Positions 34,284-48,851 of a stretch of DNA of 64,000 bases are shown here, piece after piece. The notes beneath the pieces were generated by a model. It was not told the DNA's origin, did not search any database, and was given only the letters and a program-made list of their open reading frames with translations. Every line of letters starts with the position of its first letter. Positions within the stretch are counted from its first letter, which is position 1. A program made the translations under genes and the position numbers. Source of the DNA: Lineus longissimus (Eukaryota > Nemertea > Pilidiophora > Heteronemertea > Lineidae); NCBI RefSeq assembly GCF_910592395.1, contig NC_088316.1:4714001-4778000 (forward strand). Direction: 5' to 3'.

Positions 34284-35691
34284 TGGTGACATGCAGTCTC
34301 ATATTTCCCCATTTTACTACAAAATATGAAAATCTGGATTGATACAAACATTTTGGTGTCCTACATGACAGGTCCAACAAGAATAGCTTCCAGTGGTGAT
34401 CCATTCAAAATCATAAGCAAACTCAGCACTTCACCCATTTTCAAATTCGTTCAGAAAGCGGAATTCAGAGGGAATTCGAGTAACAGCACACCTCAGCTGT
34501 GGAGGCCTTTTTGGTCCATGAAATGAGATGAAAGCATCTTTATCCACCCGAATGCATTCGATGAAGTCAAATGATGTTCAAAATGACATTTATTATCATA
34601 TTTTATGATTTCACTTTTATTGGTATTTTGATTAATGGTGACATGCAGTCTCATATTTCCCCATTTTACTACAAAATATGAAAATCTGGATTGATACAAA
34701 CATTTTGGTGTCCTACATGACAGGTCCAACAAGAATAGCTTCCAGTGGTGATCCATTCAAAATCATAAGCAAACTCAGCACTTCACCCATTTTCAAATTC
34801 GTTCAGAAAGCGGAATTCAGAGGGAATTCGAGTAACAGCACACCTCAGCTGTGGAGGCCTTTTTGGTCCATGAAATGAGATGAAAGCATCTTTATCCACC
34901 CGAATGCATTCGATGAAGTCAAATGATGTTCAAAATGACATTTATTATCATATTTTATGATTTCACTTTTATTGGTATTTTGATTAATGGTGACATGCAG
35001 TCTCATATTTCCCCATTTTACTACAAAATATGAAAATCTGGATTGATACAAACATTTTGGTGTCCTACATGACAGGTCCAACAAGAATAGCTTCCAGTGG
35101 TGATCCATTCAAAATCATAAGCAAACTCAGCACTTCACCCATTTTCAAATTCGTTCAGAAAGCGGAATTCAGAGGGAATTCGAGTAACAGCACACCTCAG
35201 CTGTGGAGGCCTTTTTGGTCCATGAAATGAGATGAAAGCATCTTTATCCACCCGAATGCATTCGATGAAGTCAAATGATGTTCAAAATGACATTTATTAT
35301 CATATTTTATGATTTCACTTTTATTGGTATTTTGATTAATGGTGACATGCAGTCTCATATTTCCCCATTTTACTACAAAATATGAAAATCTGGATTGATA
35401 CAAACATTTTGGTGTCCTACATGACAGGTCCAACAAGAATAGCTTCCAGTGGTGATCCATTCAAAATCATAAGCAAACTCAGCACTTCACCCATTTTCAA
35501 ATTCGTTCAGAAAGCGGAATTCAGAGGGAATTCGAGTAACAGCACACCTCAGCTGTGGAGGCCTTTTTGGTCCATGAAATGAGATGAAAGCATCTTTATC
35601 CACCCGAATGCATTCGATGAAGTCAAATGATGTTCAAAATGACATTTATTATCATATTTTATGATTTCACTTTTATTGGTATTTTGATTAA
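34284..35691 (+). repeat. A monomers, 4 copies
   Basis: Starts at 34,284, 34,636, 34,988 and 35,340. Confidence 0.95.
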
Positions 35692-36408
35692 GGTCTCACT
35701 AGCCAGTGCAATGGCCGGGCCTACCTGGCTCCACAAATGGCGCGACGTCATTTCATGCATACCCCTGTTCAAGTGGCTGTCGACCTTGCAGTATATCACT
35801 CTCACACATAAACCTATACATTTCTGAATAGCTTGTCGCTTCTAGAATACATCTGGCCAGCTTTCATTGTTATCAAGTAATTCAGTCATGAGAACATGGG
35901 GGCAGCACAATACATGAGACACCCTGTACATCGATGAAAATTTTGAAAATTTCACCTTGCCGCCCTATAACTTGACGATTAACATGGATGGTGAAATAAT
36001 ATTTTTATAAACTTCTACTTATCACCTTGAGAAAGCAAAATAATAACAATTTTAAATTTTGATACCAAAATAGGGTGTCGTTGCGGCTTTTCTTTGAGCA
36101 TTTTGACCGCGAAGTCTCACCTTGAGAACATGTGCACTCTGACAGGAACCAGTTCATGTCAACATCCGATTGAGCTATACATAGCATGCGAGGCCTGGTC
36201 ACTGCGGACGTGCACAGAAGAAGCTGATATTTTCCTCAAATAATCGTCAGAGCTACCTCTTCACAAAATACCCAGGACACCGACATTTGAACATGCAGCA
36301 ATAGCGATATGATAGGCTCATCTGTATCCATGGTAATCGCCTGAGATTGAAGAACTTTTTTTTTAAGGGGGACCAATGTTGACCTGATCACCACTGGCTA
36401 GTGAGACC
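35692..36408 (+). mobile_element. B element 3
   Basis: Complete, followed by the longest A run. Confidence 0.9.
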
Positions 36409-36412
36409 TTAA

Positions 36413-38172
36413 TGGTGACATGCAGTCTCATATTTCCCCATTTTACTACAAAATATGAAAATCTGGATTGATACAAACATTTTGGTGTCCTACATGACAG
36501 GTCCAACAAGAATAGCTTCCAGTGGTGATCCATTCAAAATCATAAGCAAACTCAGCACTTCACCCATTTTCAAATTCGTTCAGAAAGCGGAATTCAGAGG
36601 GAATTCGAGTAACAGCACACCTCAGCTGTGGAGGCCTTTTTGGTCCATGAAATGAGATGAAAGCATCTTTATCCACCCGAATGCATTCGATGAAGTCAAA
36701 TGATGTTCAAAATGACATTTATTATCATATTTTATGATTTCACTTTTATTGGTATTTTGATTAATGGTGACATGCAGTCTCATATTTCCCCATTTTACTA
36801 CAAAATATGAAAATCTGGATTGATACAAACATTTTGGTGTCCTACATGACAGGTCCAACAAGAATAGCTTCCAGTGGTGATCCATTCAAAATCATAAGCA
36901 AACTCAGCACTTCACCCATTTTCAAATTCGTTCAGAAAGCGGAATTCAGAGGGAATTCGAGTAACAGCACACCTCAGCTGTGGAGGCCTTTTTGGTCCAT
37001 GAAATGAGATGAAAGCATCTTTATCCACCCGAATGCATTCGATGAAGTCAAATGATGTTCAAAATGACATTTATTATCATATTTTATGATTTCACTTTTA
37101 TTGGTATTTTGATTAATGGTGACATGCAGTCTCATATTTCCCCATTTTACTACAAAATATGAAAATCTGGATTGATACAAACATTTTGGTGTCCTACATG
37201 ACAGGTCCAACAAGAATAGCTTCCAGTGGTGATCCATTCAAAATCATAAGCAAACTCAGCACTTCACCCATTTTCAAATTCGTTCAGAAAGCGGAATTCA
37301 GAGGGAATTCGAGTAACAGCACACCTCAGCTGTGGAGGCCTTTTTGGTCCATGAAATGAGATGAAAGCATCTTTATCCACCCGAATGCATTCGATGAAGT
37401 CAAATGATGTTCAAAATGACATTTATTATCATATTTTATGATTTCACTTTTATTGGTATTTTGATTAATGGTGACATGCAGTCTCATATTTCCCCATTTT
37501 ACTACAAAATATGAAAATCTGGATTGATACAAACATTTTGGTGTCCTACATGACAGGTCCAACAAGAATAGCTTCCAGTGGTGATCCATTCAAAATCATA
37601 AGCAAACTCAGCACTTCACCCATTTTCAAATTCGTTCAGAAAGCGGAATTCAGAGGGAATTCGAGTAACAGCACACCTCAGCTGTGGAGGCCTTTTTGGT
37701 CCATGAAATGAGATGAAAGCATCTTTATCCACCCGAATGCATTCGATGAAGTCAAATGATGTTCAAAATGACATTTATTATCATATTTTATGATTTCACT
37801 TTTATTGGTATTTTGATTAATGGTGACATGCAGTCTCATATTTCCCCATTTTACTACAAAATATGAAAATCTGGATTGATACAAACATTTTGGTGTCCTA
37901 CATGACAGGTCCAACAAGAATAGCTTCCAGTGGTGATCCATTCAAAATCATAAGCAAACTCAGCACTTCACCCATTTTCAAATTCGTTCAGAAAGCGGAA
38001 TTCAGAGGGAATTCGAGTAACAGCACACCTCAGCTGTGGAGGCCTTTTTGGTCCATGAAATGAGATGAAAGCATCTTTATCCACCCGAATGCATTCGATG
38101 AAGTCAAATGATGTTCAAAATGACATTTATTATCATATTTTATGATTTCACTTTTATTGGTATTTTGATTAA
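36413..38172 (+). repeat. A monomers, 5 copies
   Basis: Starts at 36,413, 36,765, 37,117, 37,469 and 37,821. Confidence 0.95.
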
Positions 38173-38889
38173 GGTCTCACTAGCCAGTGCAATGGCCGGG
38201 CCTACCTGGCTCCACAAATGGCGCGACGTCATTTCATGCATACCCCTGTTCAAGTGGCTGTCGACCTTGCAGTATATCACTCTCACACATAAACCTATAC
38301 ATTTCTGAATAGCTTGTCGCTTCTAGAATACATCTGGCCAGCTTTCATTGTTATCAAGTAATTCAGTCATGAGAACATGGGGGCAGCACAATACATGAGA
38401 CACCCTGTACATCGATGAAAATTTTGAAAATTTCACCTTGCCGCCCTATAACTTGACGATTAACATGGATGGTGAAATAATATTTTTATAAACTTCTACT
38501 TATCACCTTGAGAAAGCAAAATAATAACAATTTTAAATTTTGATACCAAAATAGGGTGTCGTTGCGGCTTTTCTTTGAGCATTTTGACCGCGAAGTCTCA
38601 CCTTGAGAACATGTGCACTCTGACAGGAACCAGTTCATGTCAACATCCGATTGAGCTATACATAGCATGCGAGGCCTGGTCACTGCGGACGTGCACAGAA
38701 GAAGCTGATATTTTCCTCAAATAATCGTCAGAGCTACCTCTTCACAAAATACCCAGGACACCGACATTTGAACATGCAGCAATAGCGATATGATAGGCTC
38801 ATCTGTATCCATGGTAATCGCCTGAGATTGAAGAACTTTTTTTTTAAGGGGGACCAATGTTGACCTGATCACCACTGGCTAGTGAGACC
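38173..38889 (+). mobile_element. B element 4
   Basis: Complete, TTAA on both sides. Confidence 0.9.
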
Positions 38890-38893
38890 TTAA

Positions 38894-39949
38894 TGGTGAC
38901 ATGCAGTCTCATATTTCCCCATTTTACTACAAAATATGAAAATCTGGATTGATACAAACATTTTGGTGTCCTACATGACAGGTCCAACAAGAATAGCTTC
39001 CAGTGGTGATCCATTCAAAATCATAAGCAAACTCAGCACTTCACCCATTTTCAAATTCGTTCAGAAAGCGGAATTCAGAGGGAATTCGAGTAACAGCACA
39101 CCTCAGCTGTGGAGGCCTTTTTGGTCCATGAAATGAGATGAAAGCATCTTTATCCACCCGAATGCATTCGATGAAGTCAAATGATGTTCAAAATGACATT
39201 TATTATCATATTTTATGATTTCACTTTTATTGGTATTTTGATTAATGGTGACATGCAGTCTCATATTTCCCCATTTTACTACAAAATATGAAAATCTGGA
39301 TTGATACAAACATTTTGGTGTCCTACATGACAGGTCCAACAAGAATAGCTTCCAGTGGTGATCCATTCAAAATCATAAGCAAACTCAGCACTTCACCCAT
39401 TTTCAAATTCGTTCAGAAAGCGGAATTCAGAGGGAATTCGAGTAACAGCACACCTCAGCTGTGGAGGCCTTTTTGGTCCATGAAATGAGATGAAAGCATC
39501 TTTATCCACCCGAATGCATTCGATGAAGTCAAATGATGTTCAAAATGACATTTATTATCATATTTTATGATTTCACTTTTATTGGTATTTTGATTAATGG
39601 TGACATGCAGTCTCATATTTCCCCATTTTACTACAAAATATGAAAATCTGGATTGATACAAACATTTTGGTGTCCTACATGACAGGTCCAACAAGAATAG
39701 CTTCCAGTGGTGATCCATTCAAAATCATAAGCAAACTCAGCACTTCACCCATTTTCAAATTCGTTCAGAAAGCGGAATTCAGAGGGAATTCGAGTAACAG
39801 CACACCTCAGCTGTGGAGGCCTTTTTGGTCCATGAAATGAGATGAAAGCATCTTTATCCACCCGAATGCATTCGATGAAGTCAAATGATGTTCAAAATGA
39901 CATTTATTATCATATTTTATGATTTCACTTTTATTGGTATTTTGATTAA
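38894..39949 (+). repeat. A monomers, 3 copies
   Basis: Starts at 38,894, 39,246 and 39,598. Confidence 0.95.
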
Positions 39950-40666
39950 GGTCTCACTAGCCAGTGCAATGGCCGGGCCTACCTGGCTCCACAAATGGCG
40001 CGACGTCATTTCATGCATACCCCTGTTCAAGTGGCTGTCGACCTTGCAGTATATCACTCTCACACATAAACCTATACATTTCTGAATAGCTTGTCGCTTC
40101 TAGAATACATCTGGCCAGCTTTCATTGTTATCAAGTAATTCAGTCATGAGAACATGGGGGCAGCACAATACATGAGACACCCTGTACATCGATGAAAATT
40201 TTGAAAATTTCACCTTGCCGCCCTATAACTTGACGATTAACATGGATGGTGAAATAATATTTTTATAAACTTCTACTTATCACCTTGAGAAAGCAAAATA
40301 ATAACAATTTTAAATTTTGATACCAAAATAGGGTGTCGTTGCGGCTTTTCTTTGAGCATTTTGACCGCGAAGTCTCACCTTGAGAACATGTGCACTCTGA
40401 CAGGAACCAGTTCATGTCAACATCCGATTGAGCTATACATAGCATGCGAGGCCTGGTCACTGCGGACGTGCACAGAAGAAGCTGATATTTTCCTCAAATA
40501 ATCGTCAGAGCTACCTCTTCACAAAATACCCAGGACACCGACATTTGAACATGCAGCAATAGCGATATGATAGGCTCATCTGTATCCATGGTAATCGCCT
40601 GAGATTGAAGAACTTTTTTTTTAAGGGGGACCAATGTTGACCTGATCACCACTGGCTAGTGAGACC
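39950..40666 (+). mobile_element. B element 5
   Basis: Complete, TTAA on both sides. Confidence 0.9.
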
Positions 40667-40670
40667 TTAA

Positions 40671-41374
40671 TGGTGACATGCAGTCTCATATTTCCCCATT
40701 TTACTACAAAATATGAAAATCTGGATTGATACAAACATTTTGGTGTCCTACATGACAGGTCCAACAAGAATAGCTTCCAGTGGTGATCCATTCAAAATCA
40801 TAAGCAAACTCAGCACTTCACCCATTTTCAAATTCGTTCAGAAAGCGGAATTCAGAGGGAATTCGAGTAACAGCACACCTCAGCTGTGGAGGCCTTTTTG
40901 GTCCATGAAATGAGATGAAAGCATCTTTATCCACCCGAATGCATTCGATGAAGTCAAATGATGTTCAAAATGACATTTATTATCATATTTTATGATTTCA
41001 CTTTTATTGGTATTTTGATTAATGGTGACATGCAGTCTCATATTTCCCCATTTTACTACAAAATATGAAAATCTGGATTGATACAAACATTTTGGTGTCC
41101 TACATGACAGGTCCAACAAGAATAGCTTCCAGTGGTGATCCATTCAAAATCATAAGCAAACTCAGCACTTCACCCATTTTCAAATTCGTTCAGAAAGCGG
41201 AATTCAGAGGGAATTCGAGTAACAGCACACCTCAGCTGTGGAGGCCTTTTTGGTCCATGAAATGAGATGAAAGCATCTTTATCCACCCGAATGCATTCGA
41301 TGAAGTCAAATGATGTTCAAAATGACATTTATTATCATATTTTATGATTTCACTTTTATTGGTATTTTGATTAA
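40671..41374 (+). repeat. A monomers, 2 copies
   Basis: Starts at 40,671 and 41,023. Confidence 0.95.
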
Positions 41375-42091
41375 GGTCTCACTAGCCAGTGCAATGGCCG
41401 GGCCTACCTGGCTCCACAAATGGCGCGACGTCATTTCATGCATACCCCTGTTCAAGTGGCTGTCGACCTTGCAGTATATCACTCTCACACATAAACCTAT
41501 ACATTTCTGAATAGCTTGTCGCTTCTAGAATACATCTGGCCAGCTTTCATTGTTATCAAGTAATTCAGTCATGAGAACATGGGGGCAGCACAATACATGA
41601 GACACCCTGTACATCGATGAAAATTTTGAAAATTTCACCTTGCCGCCCTATAACTTGACGATTAACATGGATGGTGAAATAATATTTTTATAAACTTCTA
41701 CTTATCACCTTGAGAAAGCAAAATAATAACAATTTTAAATTTTGATACCAAAATAGGGTGTCGTTGCGGCTTTTCTTTGAGCATTTTGACCGCGAAGTCT
41801 CACCTTGAGAACATGTGCACTCTGACAGGAACCAGTTCATGTCAACATCCGATTGAGCTATACATAGCATGCGAGGCCTGGTCACTGCGGACGTGCACAG
41901 AAGAAGCTGATATTTTCCTCAAATAATCGTCAGAGCTACCTCTTCACAAAATACCCAGGACACCGACATTTGAACATGCAGCAATAGCGATATGATAGGC
42001 TCATCTGTATCCATGGTAATCGCCTGAGATTGAAGAACTTTTTTTTTAAGGGGGACCAATGTTGACCTGATCACCACTGGCTAGTGAGACC
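41375..42091 (+). mobile_element. B element 6
   Basis: Complete, TTAA on both sides. Confidence 0.9.
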
Positions 42092-42095
42092 TTAA

Positions 42096-43503
42096 TGGTG
42101 ACATGCAGTCTCATATTTCCCCATTTTACTACAAAATATGAAAATCTGGATTGATACAAACATTTTGGTGTCCTACATGACAGGTCCAACAAGAATAGCT
42201 TCCAGTGGTGATCCATTCAAAATCATAAGCAAACTCAGCACTTCACCCATTTTCAAATTCGTTCAGAAAGCGGAATTCAGAGGGAATTCGAGTAACAGCA
42301 CACCTCAGCTGTGGAGGCCTTTTTGGTCCATGAAATGAGATGAAAGCATCTTTATCCACCCGAATGCATTCGATGAAGTCAAATGATGTTCAAAATGACA
42401 TTTATTATCATATTTTATGATTTCACTTTTATTGGTATTTTGATTAATGGTGACATGCAGTCTCATATTTCCCCATTTTACTACAAAATATGAAAATCTG
42501 GATTGATACAAACATTTTGGTGTCCTACATGACAGGTCCAACAAGAATAGCTTCCAGTGGTGATCCATTCAAAATCATAAGCAAACTCAGCACTTCACCC
42601 ATTTTCAAATTCGTTCAGAAAGCGGAATTCAGAGGGAATTCGAGTAACAGCACACCTCAGCTGTGGAGGCCTTTTTGGTCCATGAAATGAGATGAAAGCA
42701 TCTTTATCCACCCGAATGCATTCGATGAAGTCAAATGATGTTCAAAATGACATTTATTATCATATTTTATGATTTCACTTTTATTGGTATTTTGATTAAT
42801 GGTGACATGCAGTCTCATATTTCCCCATTTTACTACAAAATATGAAAATCTGGATTGATACAAACATTTTGGTGTCCTACATGACAGGTCCAACAAGAAT
42901 AGCTTCCAGTGGTGATCCATTCAAAATCATAAGCAAACTCAGCACTTCACCCATTTTCAAATTCGTTCAGAAAGCGGAATTCAGAGGGAATTCGAGTAAC
43001 AGCACACCTCAGCTGTGGAGGCCTTTTTGGTCCATGAAATGAGATGAAAGCATCTTTATCCACCCGAATGCATTCGATGAAGTCAAATGATGTTCAAAAT
43101 GACATTTATTATCATATTTTATGATTTCACTTTTATTGGTATTTTGATTAATGGTGACATGCAGTCTCATATTTCCCCATTTTACTACAAAATATGAAAA
43201 TCTGGATTGATACAAACATTTTGGTGTCCTACATGACAGGTCCAACAAGAATAGCTTCCAGTGGTGATCCATTCAAAATCATAAGCAAACTCAGCACTTC
43301 ACCCATTTTCAAATTCGTTCAGAAAGCGGAATTCAGAGGGAATTCGAGTAACAGCACACCTCAGCTGTGGAGGCCTTTTTGGTCCATGAAATGAGATGAA
43401 AGCATCTTTATCCACCCGAATGCATTCGATGAAGTCAAATGATGTTCAAAATGACATTTATTATCATATTTTATGATTTCACTTTTATTGGTATTTTGAT
43501 TAA
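42096..43503 (+). repeat. A monomers, 4 copies
   Basis: Starts at 42,096, 42,448, 42,800 and 43,152. Confidence 0.95.
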
Positions 43504-44220
43504 GGTCTCACTAGCCAGTGCAATGGCCGGGCCTACCTGGCTCCACAAATGGCGCGACGTCATTTCATGCATACCCCTGTTCAAGTGGCTGTCGACCTTG
43601 CAGTATATCACTCTCACACATAAACCTATACATTTCTGAATAGCTTGTCGCTTCTAGAATACATCTGGCCAGCTTTCATTGTTATCAAGTAATTCAGTCA
43701 TGAGAACATGGGGGCAGCACAATACATGAGACACCCTGTACATCGATGAAAATTTTGAAAATTTCACCTTGCCGCCCTATAACTTGACGATTAACATGGA
43801 TGGTGAAATAATATTTTTATAAACTTCTACTTATCACCTTGAGAAAGCAAAATAATAACAATTTTAAATTTTGATACCAAAATAGGGTGTCGTTGCGGCT
43901 TTTCTTTGAGCATTTTGACCGCGAAGTCTCACCTTGAGAACATGTGCACTCTGACAGGAACCAGTTCATGTCAACATCCGATTGAGCTATACATAGCATG
44001 CGAGGCCTGGTCACTGCGGACGTGCACAGAAGAAGCTGATATTTTCCTCAAATAATCGTCAGAGCTACCTCTTCACAAAATACCCAGGACACCGACATTT
44101 GAACATGCAGCAATAGCGATATGATAGGCTCATCTGTATCCATGGTAATCGCCTGAGATTGAAGAACTTTTTTTTTAAGGGGGACCAATGTTGACCTGAT
44201 CACCACTGGCTAGTGAGACC
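43504..44220 (+). mobile_element. B element 7
   Basis: Complete; it separates two runs of four A monomers. Confidence 0.9.
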
Positions 44221-44224
44221 TTAA

Positions 44225-45632
44225 TGGTGACATGCAGTCTCATATTTCCCCATTTTACTACAAAATATGAAAATCTGGATTGATACAAACATTTTGGTGT
44301 CCTACATGACAGGTCCAACAAGAATAGCTTCCAGTGGTGATCCATTCAAAATCATAAGCAAACTCAGCACTTCACCCATTTTCAAATTCGTTCAGAAAGC
44401 GGAATTCAGAGGGAATTCGAGTAACAGCACACCTCAGCTGTGGAGGCCTTTTTGGTCCATGAAATGAGATGAAAGCATCTTTATCCACCCGAATGCATTC
44501 GATGAAGTCAAATGATGTTCAAAATGACATTTATTATCATATTTTATGATTTCACTTTTATTGGTATTTTGATTAATGGTGACATGCAGTCTCATATTTC
44601 CCCATTTTACTACAAAATATGAAAATCTGGATTGATACAAACATTTTGGTGTCCTACATGACAGGTCCAACAAGAATAGCTTCCAGTGGTGATCCATTCA
44701 AAATCATAAGCAAACTCAGCACTTCACCCATTTTCAAATTCGTTCAGAAAGCGGAATTCAGAGGGAATTCGAGTAACAGCACACCTCAGCTGTGGAGGCC
44801 TTTTTGGTCCATGAAATGAGATGAAAGCATCTTTATCCACCCGAATGCATTCGATGAAGTCAAATGATGTTCAAAATGACATTTATTATCATATTTTATG
44901 ATTTCACTTTTATTGGTATTTTGATTAATGGTGACATGCAGTCTCATATTTCCCCATTTTACTACAAAATATGAAAATCTGGATTGATACAAACATTTTG
45001 GTGTCCTACATGACAGGTCCAACAAGAATAGCTTCCAGTGGTGATCCATTCAAAATCATAAGCAAACTCAGCACTTCACCCATTTTCAAATTCGTTCAGA
45101 AAGCGGAATTCAGAGGGAATTCGAGTAACAGCACACCTCAGCTGTGGAGGCCTTTTTGGTCCATGAAATGAGATGAAAGCATCTTTATCCACCCGAATGC
45201 ATTCGATGAAGTCAAATGATGTTCAAAATGACATTTATTATCATATTTTATGATTTCACTTTTATTGGTATTTTGATTAATGGTGACATGCAGTCTCATA
45301 TTTCCCCATTTTACTACAAAATATGAAAATCTGGATTGATACAAACATTTTGGTGTCCTACATGACAGGTCCAACAAGAATAGCTTCCAGTGGTGATCCA
45401 TTCAAAATCATAAGCAAACTCAGCACTTCACCCATTTTCAAATTCGTTCAGAAAGCGGAATTCAGAGGGAATTCGAGTAACAGCACACCTCAGCTGTGGA
45501 GGCCTTTTTGGTCCATGAAATGAGATGAAAGCATCTTTATCCACCCGAATGCATTCGATGAAGTCAAATGATGTTCAAAATGACATTTATTATCATATTT
45601 TATGATTTCACTTTTATTGGTATTTTGATTAA
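44225..45632 (+). repeat. A monomers, 4 copies
   Basis: Starts at 44,225, 44,577, 44,929 and 45,281. Confidence 0.95.
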
Positions 45633-46349
45633 GGTCTCACTAGCCAGTGCAATGGCCGGGCCTACCTGGCTCCACAAATGGCGCGACGTCATTTCATGCA
45701 TACCCCTGTTCAAGTGGCTGTCGACCTTGCAGTATATCACTCTCACACATAAACCTATACATTTCTGAATAGCTTGTCGCTTCTAGAATACATCTGGCCA
45801 GCTTTCATTGTTATCAAGTAATTCAGTCATGAGAACATGGGGGCAGCACAATACATGAGACACCCTGTACATCGATGAAAATTTTGAAAATTTCACCTTG
45901 CCGCCCTATAACTTGACGATTAACATGGATGGTGAAATAATATTTTTATAAACTTCTACTTATCACCTTGAGAAAGCAAAATAATAACAATTTTAAATTT
46001 TGATACCAAAATAGGGTGTCGTTGCGGCTTTTCTTTGAGCATTTTGACCGCGAAGTCTCACCTTGAGAACATGTGCACTCTGACAGGAACCAGTTCATGT
46101 CAACATCCGATTGAGCTATACATAGCATGCGAGGCCTGGTCACTGCGGACGTGCACAGAAGAAGCTGATATTTTCCTCAAATAATCGTCAGAGCTACCTC
46201 TTCACAAAATACCCAGGACACCGACATTTGAACATGCAGCAATAGCGATATGATAGGCTCATCTGTATCCATGGTAATCGCCTGAGATTGAAGAACTTTT
46301 TTTTTAAGGGGGACCAATGTTGACCTGATCACCACTGGCTAGTGAGACC
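45633..46349 (+). mobile_element. B element 8
   Basis: Complete, TTAA on both sides. Confidence 0.9.
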
Positions 46350-46353
46350 TTAA

Positions 46354-47057
46354 TGGTGACATGCAGTCTCATATTTCCCCATTTTACTACAAAATATGAA
46401 AATCTGGATTGATACAAACATTTTGGTGTCCTACATGACAGGTCCAACAAGAATAGCTTCCAGTGGTGATCCATTCAAAATCATAAGCAAACTCAGCACT
46501 TCACCCATTTTCAAATTCGTTCAGAAAGCGGAATTCAGAGGGAATTCGAGTAACAGCACACCTCAGCTGTGGAGGCCTTTTTGGTCCATGAAATGAGATG
46601 AAAGCATCTTTATCCACCCGAATGCATTCGATGAAGTCAAATGATGTTCAAAATGACATTTATTATCATATTTTATGATTTCACTTTTATTGGTATTTTG
46701 ATTAATGGTGACATGCAGTCTCATATTTCCCCATTTTACTACAAAATATGAAAATCTGGATTGATACAAACATTTTGGTGTCCTACATGACAGGTCCAAC
46801 AAGAATAGCTTCCAGTGGTGATCCATTCAAAATCATAAGCAAACTCAGCACTTCACCCATTTTCAAATTCGTTCAGAAAGCGGAATTCAGAGGGAATTCG
46901 AGTAACAGCACACCTCAGCTGTGGAGGCCTTTTTGGTCCATGAAATGAGATGAAAGCATCTTTATCCACCCGAATGCATTCGATGAAGTCAAATGATGTT
47001 CAAAATGACATTTATTATCATATTTTATGATTTCACTTTTATTGGTATTTTGATTAA
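46354..47057 (+). repeat. A monomers, 2 copies
   Basis: Starts at 46,354 and 46,706. Confidence 0.95.
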
Positions 47058-47774
47058 GGTCTCACTAGCCAGTGCAATGGCCGGGCCTACCTGGCTCCAC
47101 AAATGGCGCGACGTCATTTCATGCATACCCCTGTTCAAGTGGCTGTCGACCTTGCAGTATATCACTCTCACACATAAACCTATACATTTCTGAATAGCTT
47201 GTCGCTTCTAGAATACATCTGGCCAGCTTTCATTGTTATCAAGTAATTCAGTCATGAGAACATGGGGGCAGCACAATACATGAGACACCCTGTACATCGA
47301 TGAAAATTTTGAAAATTTCACCTTGCCGCCCTATAACTTGACGATTAACATGGATGGTGAAATAATATTTTTATAAACTTCTACTTATCACCTTGAGAAA
47401 GCAAAATAATAACAATTTTAAATTTTGATACCAAAATAGGGTGTCGTTGCGGCTTTTCTTTGAGCATTTTGACCGCGAAGTCTCACCTTGAGAACATGTG
47501 CACTCTGACAGGAACCAGTTCATGTCAACATCCGATTGAGCTATACATAGCATGCGAGGCCTGGTCACTGCGGACGTGCACAGAAGAAGCTGATATTTTC
47601 CTCAAATAATCGTCAGAGCTACCTCTTCACAAAATACCCAGGACACCGACATTTGAACATGCAGCAATAGCGATATGATAGGCTCATCTGTATCCATGGT
47701 AATCGCCTGAGATTGAAGAACTTTTTTTTTAAGGGGGACCAATGTTGACCTGATCACCACTGGCTAGTGAGACC
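47058..47774 (+). mobile_element. B element 9
   Basis: Complete, TTAA on both sides. Confidence 0.9.
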
Positions 47775-47778
47775 TTAA

Positions 47779-48130
47779 TGGTGACATGCAGTCTCATATT
47801 TCCCCATTTTACTACAAAATATGAAAATCTGGATTGATACAAACATTTTGGTGTCCTACATGACAGGTCCAACAAGAATAGCTTCCAGTGGTGATCCATT
47901 CAAAATCATAAGCAAACTCAGCACTTCACCCATTTTCAAATTCGTTCAGAAAGCGGAATTCAGAGGGAATTCGAGTAACAGCACACCTCAGCTGTGGAGG
48001 CCTTTTTGGTCCATGAAATGAGATGAAAGCATCTTTATCCACCCGAATGCATTCGATGAAGTCAAATGATGTTCAAAATGACATTTATTATCATATTTTA
48101 TGATTTCACTTTTATTGGTATTTTGATTAA
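47779..48130 (+). repeat. A monomer, 1 copy
   Basis: Single monomer between two B elements; has the common base, unlike the single monomer at the left edge. Confidence 0.95.
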
Positions 48131-48847
48131 GGTCTCACTAGCCAGTGCAATGGCCGGGCCTACCTGGCTCCACAAATGGCGCGACGTCATTTCATGCATA
48201 CCCCTGTTCAAGTGGCTGTCGACCTTGCAGTATATCACTCTCACACATAAACCTATACATTTCTGAATAGCTTGTCGCTTCTAGAATACATCTGGCCAGC
48301 TTTCATTGTTATCAAGTAATTCAGTCATGAGAACATGGGGGCAGCACAATACATGAGACACCCTGTACATCGATGAAAATTTTGAAAATTTCACCTTGCC
48401 GCCCTATAACTTGACGATTAACATGGATGGTGAAATAATATTTTTATAAACTTCTACTTATCACCTTGAGAAAGCAAAATAATAACAATTTTAAATTTTG
48501 ATACCAAAATAGGGTGTCGTTGCGGCTTTTCTTTGAGCATTTTGACCGCGAAGTCTCACCTTGAGAACATGTGCACTCTGACAGGAACCAGTTCATGTCA
48601 ACATCCGATTGAGCTATACATAGCATGCGAGGCCTGGTCACTGCGGACGTGCACAGAAGAAGCTGATATTTTCCTCAAATAATCGTCAGAGCTACCTCTT
48701 CACAAAATACCCAGGACACCGACATTTGAACATGCAGCAATAGCGATATGATAGGCTCATCTGTATCCATGGTAATCGCCTGAGATTGAAGAACTTTTTT
48801 TTTAAGGGGGACCAATGTTGACCTGATCACCACTGGCTAGTGAGACC
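48131..48847 (+). mobile_element. B element 10
   Basis: Complete, TTAA on both sides. Confidence 0.9.
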
Positions 48848-48851
48848 TTAA

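Noticed and set aside
34326-34526. 66-aa frame in every A monomer starting MKIWIDTNILVSYM, like the start of a PIN-domain (VapC-type) protein
   Set aside because: Only the first dozen residues resemble a PIN domain; the remaining acidic residues and length do not fit, and its repetition simply follows the DNA repeat. Overlapping frames on the other strand (87 aa) are equally open.
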